Part shown: positions 1 to 12,900 of the stretch, piece after piece | How the letters are laid out: every line of letters begins with the position of its first letter | How positions within the stretch are numbered: the first letter of the stretch is position 1 | Assembly (NCBI RefSeq): GCF_012273895.1 | Contig: NC_052111.1 | Span: forward strand, 1,054,001-1,118,000 | From: Zerene cesonia | Taxonomy: Eukaryota; Arthropoda; Insecta; Lepidoptera; Pieridae | Direction: 5' to 3' | Length of the DNA stretch: 64,000 nucleotides | Translations under genes and position numbers: made by a program | Notes under the pieces: generated by a model | Told to the model about the DNA's origin: nothing | The model's input: the letters and a program-made list of their open reading frames with translations, nothing else | Databases searched by the model: none

Positions 1-2166
1 TATGGGTACAGTGGGCAGCGGAGACAGCAATATGTCAGGAGGCGGAGAGTCAGATGATGAAGATGAAGGCGGTGCAGACTCTGATGACGGATCTCTTTCT
101 GACTGGAACCTGCGCAAGTGCAGTGCTGCAGCCCTCGATGTTCTCGCCAGCGTGTTTGGAGCTGATCTGCTGCCTGTTCTCTTCCCCATACTCAAGGAGA
201 CACTCTTCCATGAGGATTGGGTCATTAAGGTATGGATTGGTGATATTTAGTGTGTTTATGTGTGAAGTTGTTGTGCTAATTGTCAGTGTATACCATTGTC
301 TTTTGTAGATGTGGAACATGTATTAATTGGACATATTATACGTAACAGGAGAGCGGCATCCTAGCGCTGGGCGCGGTGGCGGACGGGTGCATGGTGGGCA
401 TGGTGCCGCACCTGCCCGACCTCGTGCCGTACCTCGTGTGCTGCCTCGGCGAGCGGAAGGCGCTCGTGCGCGCCATCACCTGCTGGACCCTGTGCAGATA
501 CTCTCACTGGATCGTGTCGCAGTCGCATGATCTCTATCTGAGGCCGGTTATGACTGAGGTGTGTGTGCGAACATGATTTACCACAGTCTAATGATCCGTA
601 CAGTCGATTTCAATCTATCAAGCGAGATTGTAAACTATCGATAGATTGTGAACCGTATCATTATGATTGCAATTTGACTCATTATTCTTCGCTATATTGT
701 AATCTACCGAAGTGAAACCGTTAAATTACAATCTGTCCCGCGTCAAATTATCAACTGTCTGCAAGGTCTTCCTGATTGGTCGGTCTCATTGTTATTTAAT
801 GAGATTACTTAAGTTCACAAGCATCAAAATATTGAAACACGAACGATTCATGTAATTTAGGTTATGTTGCGAAACAAACACTAATTCGTTGATTTGTCAT
901 TCAAACAGCTTTTCTTGGGTTAATCACAGATAATTTTTTAGGTTCACAACAGTTTTATATAAGTTATTCGAAAGATATAAGTTATTTTCAAGACAAAATC
1001 AATTTATTATAAATCACGAAAACATAGTTGTTTACATTTGACAACTAACGAAATAACAAACAAATATGGCGTGTGGCCGGGGTGACGGGGGCACATACCG
1101 TTCATCCAATCAGAGCGCGAGTTGCATTCCGTCCTACGTCGGTTCAATTTTCAATTTGACCGCTTCCCATCGATACACTACAATCAAGCGAAAAATGATG
1201 CGTTAAATTGCAATCATAATGATACGGTTCACAATCTATCGATAGCTTACAATCTTACTAGATACTTTATGATATAACGATGTTTACAATCTTACGGTGA
1301 CATATACATACTTTATGTATACAATAGTGCGTATTTAAAATTTGTAAATTTATGAATGCGTTTTAAATAATCTAAACTTAAAAAAAAAAATAAAAATTAC
1401 CTTTAGAGTAGTTAATTATCTCCCAATTATATGACAGTAATTTTATGGGTTCCAAACATCATAATAATGTGATTTATTGTACTTTGTTTTAAATTTCGAT
1501 GTGTTTTACTTCATGCTATATACGTTGTTCAAGTTTTATAATAATTGGAATATATAATTGCCTTACAGCTCTTAAAACGCGTATTAGACAACAACAAGCG
1601 CGTACAGGAAGCGGCTTGTTCAGCATTCGCTACGTTAGAAGAGGAAGCTTGCACGGAACTAGTCCCGTACTTGGGGCACATTTTACAGACTTTGGTGTAC
1701 GCTTTCAGCAGATACCAACATAAAAACTTACTCATTCTGTATGACGCCATCGGAACCCTTGCTGACTCTGTTGGACACCATTTAAATAAACCGGAGTACA
1801 TTAATCTGCTTATGCCGCCTTTGATAACAAAGTGGAATGTATTGAAGGATGAGGACAAGGATTTGTTCCCATTGCTTGAGGTGAGAGAATTACAATTTTT
1901 ATTACTGATGAAACCAATCATTGCGTTCAAAGGGCCACTCCACAAAGTTAATTAATTTAGGTCGATTGAGATATTACCTTGAATTGTAAAATCATGTAAG
2001 AAGTAAAAATTTAACATGAAAAACAAAAAAAAAAAAAATTAAATCAATTTTTTTGTAGTGTCTATCGTCGGTAGCAACAGCTTTACAATCTGGTTTTCTG
2101 CCCTACTGCGAACCTGTCTTCAGAAGATGTGTCTCTTTAATAGAGCAAACTTTGAATCAAAATATA
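1..2166 (+). CDS. Tnpo1: Transportin-1 (karyopherin beta-2), four internal exons, 5' end outside window
   Basis: Nuclear import receptor that carries PY-NLS cargo such as hnRNPs through the nuclear pore. Four exons join in phase: 1-229, 349-558, 1569-1880 and 2059-2166. All later boundaries are GT-AG and every exon ends at phase 0. The first exon starts in the acidic loop (SDDEDEGGADSDD) that couples RanGTP binding to cargo release, then reads SDWNLRKCSAAALDVL. The third contains RVQEAACSAFATLEEEACTE and LLILYDAIGTLADSVGHHLN, which are near-identical to animal transportin-1 HEAT repeats. The N-terminal third lies before the window. The next exons expected downstream are found on the opposite strand at 8386-6138, beyond an N gap. 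Intron 2 (559-1568) contains a TIR element. Recognition of the family is firm. Confidence 0.95.
625..1255. mobile_element. Inverted-repeat element in transportin intron 2
   Basis: Arms of about 55 bp: GAGATTGTAAACTATCGATAG onward at 625, and its near-perfect complement ending GATAGCTTACAATCT at 1255, both with CCGTATCATTATGATTGCAA. The right flank to about 1304 ends TTACGGTGACATA. The complement of that end starts the element at 6790, so the two may belong to one family. The interior is locally GC-rich (1070-1150). No transposase seen. Confidence 0.65.
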
Positions 2167-2744
2167 GTAAGTACTTTTTATTTCGATATTTACTATCGAT
2201 GTGTTTGAATATCATGAAGAATAATTAAGGGGTTTTGATTACTTATTGTTGAATTTTAATAAATATTTAAAGTACTCTCGTTTGAAAACTACATTTCCAA
2301 GTAAATTCCATGTATTTCGTATTCACTTATAATATGACGCGAAATTATAATTTAATGAAACTAATAGAAAAATAACATTGTAACCTAGACACTTAAATAT
2401 TTTGTTTTGTTATTTATATATATGATGAAGATGAGTACAAACAAGCAAATTATGTCCCACAAAGAATGACCACGTAATTTAAAGAAATTATAAAGAAAAG
2501 TATATAAGGAATGATCAGTGTCAAAATAAAAGAAAATTGGGGCTCCCTACTATCTAAACTGTTTTAAGTAAAAACGTTTAACATTACAAATACTTAAAAG
2601 ACACCAAAAAGATCTTCTTGGGCACCGGTTTGACTCTAATACCCGATAAAACGCACATACATATTTTTATTTGAAAGCTGCTGCCTTATATGTGTACCAT
2701 TTAGGTTAATCTAGTTCTGAATTTGAAGGCGGTTTAGATTTTTG

Positions 2745-2780
2745 TTAAAAATGATGATGATGATGATGATGAAATGATGT
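2745..2780 (+). repeat. (ATG)n microsatellite
   Basis: Consecutive ATG trinucleotides, seen directly, in a transportin intron next to the first N gap. Confidence 0.8.
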
Positions 2781-2854
2781 AAGAAGTTCTCGAATCTAGA
2801 ATAAGTAAATCAATGGCAAGAATTGCTAATGTTGCTGTGTTATAATTAGTCCTA

Positions 2855-3854
2855 NNNNNNNNNNNNNNNNNNNNNNNNNNNNNNNNNNNNNNNNNNNNNN
2901 NNNNNNNNNNNNNNNNNNNNNNNNNNNNNNNNNNNNNNNNNNNNNNNNNNNNNNNNNNNNNNNNNNNNNNNNNNNNNNNNNNNNNNNNNNNNNNNNNNNN
3001 NNNNNNNNNNNNNNNNNNNNNNNNNNNNNNNNNNNNNNNNNNNNNNNNNNNNNNNNNNNNNNNNNNNNNNNNNNNNNNNNNNNNNNNNNNNNNNNNNNNN
3101 NNNNNNNNNNNNNNNNNNNNNNNNNNNNNNNNNNNNNNNNNNNNNNNNNNNNNNNNNNNNNNNNNNNNNNNNNNNNNNNNNNNNNNNNNNNNNNNNNNNN
3201 NNNNNNNNNNNNNNNNNNNNNNNNNNNNNNNNNNNNNNNNNNNNNNNNNNNNNNNNNNNNNNNNNNNNNNNNNNNNNNNNNNNNNNNNNNNNNNNNNNNN
3301 NNNNNNNNNNNNNNNNNNNNNNNNNNNNNNNNNNNNNNNNNNNNNNNNNNNNNNNNNNNNNNNNNNNNNNNNNNNNNNNNNNNNNNNNNNNNNNNNNNNN
3401 NNNNNNNNNNNNNNNNNNNNNNNNNNNNNNNNNNNNNNNNNNNNNNNNNNNNNNNNNNNNNNNNNNNNNNNNNNNNNNNNNNNNNNNNNNNNNNNNNNNN
3501 NNNNNNNNNNNNNNNNNNNNNNNNNNNNNNNNNNNNNNNNNNNNNNNNNNNNNNNNNNNNNNNNNNNNNNNNNNNNNNNNNNNNNNNNNNNNNNNNNNNN
3601 NNNNNNNNNNNNNNNNNNNNNNNNNNNNNNNNNNNNNNNNNNNNNNNNNNNNNNNNNNNNNNNNNNNNNNNNNNNNNNNNNNNNNNNNNNNNNNNNNNNN
3701 NNNNNNNNNNNNNNNNNNNNNNNNNNNNNNNNNNNNNNNNNNNNNNNNNNNNNNNNNNNNNNNNNNNNNNNNNNNNNNNNNNNNNNNNNNNNNNNNNNNN
3801 NNNNNNNNNNNNNNNNNNNNNNNNNNNNNNNNNNNNNNNNNNNNNNNNNNNNNN
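2855..3854. other. Assembly gap, 1000 N
   Basis: Run of N. Left edge of the contig that carries transportin exons in inverted orientation. Confidence 1.
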
Positions 3855-6137
3855 GCACTTATATTGAGGGTTTATGGGTGAGTTTACCTTACGCGAGCAT
3901 TGTATATTTGGAAATTTAATTTAGTTAATATTATCGGTCAAGTCAGGTCAATTGGGCGAATGGCCATTTGGGTTTCTAGGTTAAATGTTTATATTTTAAA
4001 TTTGACACAGTAAAATAACGAATCAAAGAGGAGTTATTTAAGTCATTCTATGAATTTTTTGTTAAAAAAAAATCAAAAAGGTTAAATTATAACGGAAAAA
4101 GAAATACTACTTAAGAAAAAAAATTGATGGCGGTAAAATAAAAAAATGTGTAATATATCGGTGACTGATAAATTATAATGTTTATATAGAAACACTAAAA
4201 TAATAATATATGCATTCCAAACTGAAAGCAAATTTAGGAATCGATTATATCATATAACAAGGTATATAAATATATATAAATGTTGTTCAGTGAAAATAAA
4301 AAGGAAACAATACGTAGTTTCGTAATGATTTGCCTTGCAGTTTGGGAAGAGAAGTTTATGCAATTTAGCATCAATAGATATTTAGAAAGCGGATGGTGTT
4401 CAACACATAGAGGTAACACAGAAAATAAGATGATCGAACGTTTCCCATCCCATACATCAATAATACTGTTCAAAGTGTGCTCCTTCCTGAACATAGAACA
4501 ATTATCATGCCAGCCTCAACATAAACTAGAAAATAATAAAACAATACATATTAATAAGCCAACAAACACCATCCACGATCGAAATAATACTATAAACTTA
4601 TCGAATATAACAAATTAATAGTAATAATGTAAAGTAATAATAAAAAAAATTTGACTACAGACCACTGGCGTACAAATTGATGTAAAACGGGTGCGACGTC
4701 GTGGGGGCACACATAACCTAGCCGACCGATAGTTATCGCTACGCCACGACATACCGAGAACAAAACCAATAAAACAAATCAACAAACCATTCAAAACATA
4801 TTACATTTACATAATTCGACAGCAACAAATCAGTGTTACGAAGAGAAATAATTTACGAAACGTTGTAAACAACTAATTAAATTAAACATATATTAGACAA
4901 AAGGTGGCATAGACTGTGTTGACTTGTGTTTCGACCGATCGGCATTCATTTTGAAAATACAGCATAATTTTTGTCGATTATTAGTAACAAATACATTCAC
5001 AATTACCAGAGACAAAAAATGTCCTCATCGAAAGTCCTGATGCTATAGGAATAAGGTTGAATTTATTTTATTGTGTATTGAATTATTGACCAGCTAGCAT
5101 GGGTTTATTTTGCTAAATTTTGTGAAAAATCATGGCGATAAGTTAATCTGTGCCTTTACGTTTGTTTCTTTCAAGTATAATTTTGACAAACACACTTGAC
5201 GACAGTTTAGACGGATTTAGTTATTTAGTTTAGAGATTTCGACGTTTTTGTGTAGAATTGTGTGATTGGAAGGCGATAATGTAGATATATGATTTGTATA
5301 AAGAATTTATACGTAATGAAAATAATAAGCAAGAAAACGATTAATTAATGTTGTTTTTATTAATACTTAAAACGCACGAAGAGGAGTATTAGTATATCAA
5401 CTCAAACAGAGTGGCAACAGTCTAGGCCACCTTTCCAGTCAGGCACACACTTGTATTCTATTGGCACTACTCCAGTGAAAATATTTACAAAATCCCCAGA
5501 AATTAAAAACAATTATTAAAATATACAACATAAAGTAGGCACGTAACCTGCTAGCTCAAAACTACGATTAAACATAAAACTAATTAAATGATTTTAATCG
5601 TGTTAATATTTTATAAAATATAATATATTATATAATATAACAATGGCAGAAATTATTTCATCGTAAACATGAAGTTAACAGTAAGATAGTCCTATAGAGA
5701 GTATAAATAATTCTAAATGCACAATAATGATAAACAAATATAAAGCAGTGAGGGGATTTACAATGGTTAAATATTAATAATATAACATAATATTAGCTGT
5801 TAGCCAATTTCACAAAATTGTATAACATAAATGGTTGGATTAAACTCAATAATATAGATGTATTTTCGTAACAAAATCTTATTCTGAATCTTAAAAAAGC
5901 AATTTATTTAATATTGTAATTGAAAAAGTCAAAATCGAGGCTAAGGTATACTCCATTTTATACTTCATATTTACGTATATTTAAAATTCAAACAGACATA
6001 GATGAAGTGGAATATAAATATAATACAATATATGCCTTAGCCATTCAATTATTAAATGTTATTTGACTTTATAATTAATATTCAATAGTTACTGTATAAA
6101 ATAAATATATAACTTATAAGATAAAAACATTACTTAC

Positions 6138-8386
6138 CTGTGTTCTCTAACAATGTTTTGGGTGTGTTGGGCCTGTTAATAATTTCAACTAAATGGCTCA
6201 ACACTAATGGAATATATTTTGATGTTTCCGGGCCTGTAAATGACACAAGTTGCTTTTGACTTTTAAATAATCAGATAATAAGCATATATATATGATTTTA
6301 GTGATGTAACTGTTCAATATCGTCAATATGTTGCAAGAAAATGTAGTATATAATTCTAATTTTGAAATAAAAATTTAATATACTGACTCTGTGAAATGAT
6401 GATAAAAATTCTTACCCAATTTGATGCTTATTTCACCGATAGCCCAAGTAGCGTTATTGCACACGGAAATTATTTCCGGATTTAAATTCATTCCGAGAAT
6501 TGGCAAAAAGTCCGGTATATATGGGTGTACGTGCTGGAAACATGCCTTGGTTAGGTCACCTAGCAACGCGAACGACGACTGGCGAACCTAAAATATACTT
6601 ATAAATTAATTTCGATTCAAATCGAAAGAAAAAACAACCCATATCCCAATATTAGTAAGTATTAGCTGCAATATTATCTACAAACAACTGTTTAAGAGGT
6701 TATTCATAGGGATTATATAATTTTATAGGTGATATATTATGTTCAGAGATTTACTTTATAACAAGAATGTAGGAATTAGCATTATTATATATGTCACCGT
6801 AAACACCGAAAAATATATGATCCGTAACATTCATACTGCTTACAATTAGATGCATTATTTTTCGATAGACAGATCTCTCGATGTGAAACCGGAAAATTGT
6901 GAAATGAGCATTCGATATTCGGACCTGAGAAACTTTGGGAAAAGTAGTTTCTCAGCATGGTATGGTACATACATAACTTCGATATATTCGCACTATAGTC
7001 TGAGGAAAAATAATGCGTTAAATTGTAAGCAAATGTTACGGATATTTCGATAGGTTGTAATCTCGCGATTAAGATTACAATCAAACGATTTTTTTTAACA
7101 ATCTAACGAAGTATAGATATGAGTTACTATCTACAAATGTTGTATGCAAGAAAGTAAATAGATGTTCCATAATTGATAATGGACAAAATTAATCATCTAG
7201 TAAGAAGCATGACGTGATTAAATAAAAAGTGAATATTACCTCTTGTGATAAAATAACGTACAGCAGCCAATTAAATAATAAATGTGGCATATGCTATCAT
7301 CCTTTAGAAATCAAATAGCCTAAATGAATAACATTGATATGAAAATAAAAACAACCAAATTTAACGTTAGAAATAAAATAAAGTGTTAAGATATGGAAAG
7401 TACGACACTCATAAAACTTTATTATATATTTTTATCATTAACGAAACAACGGCTGAATTAGTTGATAAATAAATATTTACAACGAATTCTGCCGTTGTAC
7501 ATAGTTTTATAAAGAATATTTTAGTTTATTTTGTGTCCTTTAAGAGATTAACAGATAATTAGATATTTATATAGAAAATTGATGTTACTAATAACTATAC
7601 TATCCGAAATATTAAAATCAAGAAATAATGTCGAAAATAAGTTTCTTAATGTTAAAGATGAAAAATGATAAACATATGGCAATGCAAGAATTTCTTCAAA
7701 TGACATATTAGGACAATCCCAGAAAAGTTCAAATCTAAATATCTACTTCTGTAAGCTTTTCTGCGACAACATTTTACATAAAATTGTTCAAGATTCACGA
7801 TTGATATTTCACACGACTAAACAATGGATAATCAATAATTTAAAATCATGATTTCCGACATTTCAACATTTTAAGCTATTTTTTTTAAGGATAAGCAATG
7901 ATATAAATATTAAATATTTTCTGTGGTAAGCGTAACATATAAGGAAACATTTTGTCTTTCATGGTCTTGTAAAAACATTAAATAGTGTCGTTTTTCAAAA
8001 TATATTATTAATTTAATTTTTGTTTTATGTCATTGATTTTTATTTCTTATCATTAGAACACGTTATTTTACAAAAAAAGCCATTATCATTTTCAAATCAA
8101 TTTCCATCCCAAATATTCCTATCCACATAAATATTTACACCAAGGATGATAGCACACCACGCATGCCCTAATCGCTTGCCCATGAATAAAGCTCGCAACA
8201 TACAGGATATACCTCAGGCATGGGGTCCTGCATGCACTGGTACAGTAGCTGCATGAGGTTGGAGTTCAGCACCAGGTGGTTGATATGACCGTCCAGGCCT
8301 TCGGCCAGCCCACTCAATAGATCCAGGGCCACAATCATAAAGTCTTTATCGGGCGCTTCAAACTGCTCAGGACTTTGTGTGTTCGC
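6138..8386 (-). CDS. Tnpo1: Transportin-1 middle exons, on the opposite strand to the rest of the gene
   Basis: Three exons on the minus strand continue transportin exactly where the plus-strand part stops: 8386-8213 (EAPDKDFMIVALDLLSGLAE, 174 bp), 6587-6416 (RQSSFALLGDLTKACFQHV to CNNATWAIGEISIKLG, 172 bp) and 6233-6138 (SHLVEIINRPNTPKTLLENT, 96 bp). Splice phases 0, 1 and 1 agree with each other. Phase 0 also agrees with the end of the plus-strand exon at 2166. The block sits in a contig (3855-8786) bounded on both sides by 1000-N gaps. If that contig is flipped the exon order becomes correct. About 60 residues that follow LLENT in the family (the ITIGRLGYV region) are not found and presumably lie in a gap. 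Confidence 0.93.
6790..7090. mobile_element. MITE-like inverted-repeat element in a transportin intron
   Basis: The left arm ATCCGTAACATTCATACTGC continues TTACAATTAGATGCATTATTTTTC. It is inverted at the right as GAAAAATAATGCGTTAAATTG, then TAAGCAAATGTTACGGAT. The outer end is TATGTCACCGTAA (6790-6802), shared with the element at 625-1304. No coding capacity. Confidence 0.55.
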
Positions 8387-8786
8387 CTGGAAACATACTT
8401 GTTTGTAGTAGAATTGATGAAGATTTGTATGAATCATTTGTTTATAGTTAACTTAAGCTTATAGTGGAGCGCCTGGAGCATTCAAAACCGTAAAACCTCG
8501 GATTAGAGTTACAGTGAATGAATTAATATGATTGATATGGGATATTGTTGTTTAGACTATAAATTGCAATGTTTACCCATAATTTTTTTGTGCGCTTAAT
8601 TTTTTCATTGTTTAAACAAATTATTATAAAATTTTAATGTTTGACCATATATTTTCACTTTAAACAGTAATTTTTTTTTAAATATATGTTAAATCTTACC
8701 TGAGTAGACATCTAGGAACATTTTTCGAAGATACCTGTGTATAAAAATAGCAGTAGGGATCTCGAACAGGTAGAAAAACATGGAGG

Positions 8787-9786
8787 NNNNNNNNNNNNNN
8801 NNNNNNNNNNNNNNNNNNNNNNNNNNNNNNNNNNNNNNNNNNNNNNNNNNNNNNNNNNNNNNNNNNNNNNNNNNNNNNNNNNNNNNNNNNNNNNNNNNNN
8901 NNNNNNNNNNNNNNNNNNNNNNNNNNNNNNNNNNNNNNNNNNNNNNNNNNNNNNNNNNNNNNNNNNNNNNNNNNNNNNNNNNNNNNNNNNNNNNNNNNNN
9001 NNNNNNNNNNNNNNNNNNNNNNNNNNNNNNNNNNNNNNNNNNNNNNNNNNNNNNNNNNNNNNNNNNNNNNNNNNNNNNNNNNNNNNNNNNNNNNNNNNNN
9101 NNNNNNNNNNNNNNNNNNNNNNNNNNNNNNNNNNNNNNNNNNNNNNNNNNNNNNNNNNNNNNNNNNNNNNNNNNNNNNNNNNNNNNNNNNNNNNNNNNNN
9201 NNNNNNNNNNNNNNNNNNNNNNNNNNNNNNNNNNNNNNNNNNNNNNNNNNNNNNNNNNNNNNNNNNNNNNNNNNNNNNNNNNNNNNNNNNNNNNNNNNNN
9301 NNNNNNNNNNNNNNNNNNNNNNNNNNNNNNNNNNNNNNNNNNNNNNNNNNNNNNNNNNNNNNNNNNNNNNNNNNNNNNNNNNNNNNNNNNNNNNNNNNNN
9401 NNNNNNNNNNNNNNNNNNNNNNNNNNNNNNNNNNNNNNNNNNNNNNNNNNNNNNNNNNNNNNNNNNNNNNNNNNNNNNNNNNNNNNNNNNNNNNNNNNNN
9501 NNNNNNNNNNNNNNNNNNNNNNNNNNNNNNNNNNNNNNNNNNNNNNNNNNNNNNNNNNNNNNNNNNNNNNNNNNNNNNNNNNNNNNNNNNNNNNNNNNNN
9601 NNNNNNNNNNNNNNNNNNNNNNNNNNNNNNNNNNNNNNNNNNNNNNNNNNNNNNNNNNNNNNNNNNNNNNNNNNNNNNNNNNNNNNNNNNNNNNNNNNNN
9701 NNNNNNNNNNNNNNNNNNNNNNNNNNNNNNNNNNNNNNNNNNNNNNNNNNNNNNNNNNNNNNNNNNNNNNNNNNNNNNNNNNNNNN
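8787..9786. other. Assembly gap, 1000 N
   Basis: Run of N. Right edge of the inverted contig. It probably hides one or more transportin exons. Confidence 1.
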
Positions 9787-9974
9787 TCCCCGACTTCATG
9801 TTCTTCTGCGACGCGGTGGCCTCGTGGTCGCACCCCAAGGACGATCTGAAGGAGATGTTCACGAAGATCCTGCACGGGTTCAAGAACCAGGTGGGCGAGG
9901 AGAACTGGCGCCGCTTCACCGACCAGTTCCCCGTGCAGCTCAGCGCGCGCCTCTCCGCCATGTGCGGCATATAG
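9787..9974 (+). CDS. Tnpo1: Transportin-1 C-terminal exon
   Basis: The exon is open from the gap edge (first full codon at 9789) and reads PDFMFFCDAVASW, then KILHGFKNQVGEENWRRFTDQFP, ending in CGI and TAG at 9972-9974. This is the conserved last helix pair of transportin. It is very GC-rich, unlike the AT-rich surroundings, which may explain the adjacent assembly gap. Its 5' boundary is lost in the gap. A GTGAGT donor at 9995 and a TTTCAG acceptor ending at 10069 suggest a 75-bp intron in the 3' UTR, only 20 nt after the stop. Confidence 0.95.
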
Positions 9975-12900
9975 GGCACGCGCCGCGCGCTGTGGTGAGT
10001 CCTCCGTTCTACTTCACTCTGCTTCAGTGTATTGTACACACTAATTGTTTTCCTAATTATTAATTTCAGTATGGAGCATTTTTCTTATCGTGTTATAACT
10101 TATGTGCACATGTAAATAAGCGGCTCGTTGGTACCGTGGTTAACACTGGAGTGTAGAATCGAGGGGCCCTGGGTTCGATGCCCGGTGGGGACACACGAAA
10201 AAAAATGTGTCGGTCTGGCAGGACACAGAAGGCTGATTACCTACTTGCCTATGAAGAAATTCGTTGAGTGAAATAGGTGTATGTCATCTACACCCCACTA
10301 GGGGACACGAGACTTAATTTTTATGTGCACATATATTTCGAGTGAGATCAGCTGTTTCACGACTAGTGAAAATATTGTTAAAAATATTAAAATGTATAGC
10401 GTCAGTCTGAATTAAAATCCAATAACCGATGGAGATTATTGATAAAGATTTTTTTATAGAGTTCTTTGGTACCTTAACATGCAATGTATTGTCACCAGTG
10501 ACAAATACCTAGGCTTGAATGTTGGCCTTTACCGTTGCAGGGGAACCAATGTCAGCACGGGTCGGGAAGACATTGCGAAGTCGCACCGAGTGTTTGTTAC
10601 ATTTTGACATGTACCTGAAATTACGGCGACTCCACTTAATAGACGAGGGCTCGCGCCCGGGAAACGCACAGTTGGGAGCATTATATGGGGATAGCTTAGC
10701 GGCGCGTTGCATGCTTACGCGGCCCGCGCGCGTATATCGCATCGCACGCGAACCTTGTACGTTCGCTATTTATGGACCGAAATACTTACGCGATAAAGCT
10801 CACTTTTCCACTCCTCTTCGCTGTACGACTCGACATCGAGTCACCCGTCTCCCTCTTGTATATATCGAACACGCTATTTCGGCCCTTAAATACAGTGCGA
10901 ACTCATAGTGGTCGGAGTGTTAATTGCATGAACTTTAGTGTTAGTGTTTAGTGATAACCGAGAGCGAGTAATGTATTATTATTTTTCGAATTGGTTTTCA
11001 AATTTTATCAGTGATCGTTTAAATTCGGATAGCGTTAAATTTGTAAATGTTTACCGAAACGTTCGAGATCTCGCCAAGTGATTACGAATCACGATTATTG
11101 TTTTCAGATTGATTGCACGCCAATGCTTGCATTTTTACTGTAAGAGTTTGTCGCCCTTAATTTTGTTATATTCGGCACAATGATTTGGGAAAACTTAATA
11201 AGTTACATACAATAATGTTTATGTTTTAGTGTCGGAATTGTTTCGCTTGAATTTTGATCGACTGATATAACCGTTCACTGCTCAGCGTAGATTTTGTACT
11301 TGTGTTCTTATACCGACTTACCCCAATATACAACATTCATATTACAAGAGAAATGTTAAAATCGTTCGTCAAATATACAATTTACTTGATGGTCGTGTAT
11401 ATTTCGTAAGCATTTATTCGTTTCCTTTATAGGTTCTTCAAAATAATTAATACAACTATTTAATGAAAAAATGTATTCGTTAACTATTTTAACATGAATT
11501 ACAAAGACTTAGTGAAATCGAGAATTTATGTCAACTGTGATTTGTGACTGGTTTATTTTGACTAATATATGTGTATGTCTATATGTCTGTGTCGTGCTGA
11601 TATATTATCGCTTTGATAGTTTTTGTGTCGGCTAGATATCTGCTATATTAATATACCAAATAGTATTTTTACGTTTTATTTTATTTTAATTGTTTGTATG
11701 ATCGAGTTGGTCACACGTTTCTCATTTGAATTGTAAACTTGATCGTAGTCTTTAAATTTTTATAAGTCAAATAGCTAAGCTTTCTGAAAATATAATGAAT
11801 ACTAAGTTCCTAACGCATTCTAATAGTCTCGACACTTATAAATCTAAAACAAATAGCAAGTTTTCATTTCGATTGTTGAATGTAGTGATCAACTTTAATA
11901 ATTGGTATAAAGTACTATTTACGTGTATATATATTTAAATAGATATTATTATGTATATGTACATATATTTCGTTGTATATTATTATAATTATATGCAATT
12001 AAATTGTGACATTTTGTTTTATATTAAAAACTAAAAAGTCTGACTTAACTTCTTGTTATACGGCATAAGTTCAGATAGTTCTCTGTATAGATTCCTTTTC
12101 TCAGTGTTTGCTAAACTATTGATCTTACATTTAATTTTCATCATACTTTAAGAAGAATGTTACGTACATGTTTTTGTTTATAAAGGTTTGCGTTATCGTA
12201 ATCACATCTAAATAATCAGTAATGTCTAAAATGTCGAAAAAGTTAAAATATAACATTTAAAATGAACACTAAGAAAAGGACGCTTGTTTATGGTCTGAAA
12301 TTGAGTAGTTCAAAAGAACGTTAGTCTTTTTTTTGCAATATTGTATTAGTTATATTAGATATGCAGCGGAAAGCGATACTATTTTCGGGGATACAAGTTA
12401 AACATTCCTAGGGGCTTAATTTAAAATGTTACTTTCTTATATTTGGATTTTAGTTCTGTTCGATATAGTATTGTTTTTATTACAATGCTTTACGTATTCG
12501 ATACAGTTCCAATGCTTAAAAGATCCGAAATTAATAAAGTTTATTTGGTCAAATTTTTTAAAGCTTTGAAACTGTGTCGTTTATACGTTATATATGGGAA
12601 TCCTGTTAAAGTCCTCATCCCGAATACCCTTGAAAGTTCCTACCCCGAGTCCTTTCTAGTCCCCAATTCCTGTGATGTGCCAACGAAGCCCGAGTAGTGT
12701 GCGAACGAGCGCTCACTTTTCGATCAGTGAGACAACCATATTTTATCGTATATATTCGCTACCGGAAACGTGAAGACATAATTTAATAGTAATAATAGTT
12801 TAAAAATACTATTTTCTTGGTAGTGATTTTAGTTTCTTTATGATTTGCTGGGGGGGTTGTGTCGAAAGTGATTCATATAATATACGTCGTCGCCAGCGAA

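Noticed and set aside
2734..3858. Long minus-strand reading frame across the N gap
   Set aside because: It consists almost wholly of unknown bases. The same applies to frames at 8696-10063, 24243-25358, 46522-47928 and 53667-54865.
4280..4618. 112-codon plus-strand frame in a transportin intron
   Set aside because: AT-rich, overlaps an antisense frame, no family motif and no splice context.
10509..10908. Open frames on both strands (77 and 129 codons)
   Set aside because: Locally higher GC lowers stop frequency on both strands. No family motif, splice context or start context was seen, and it lies in the probable transportin 3' region.
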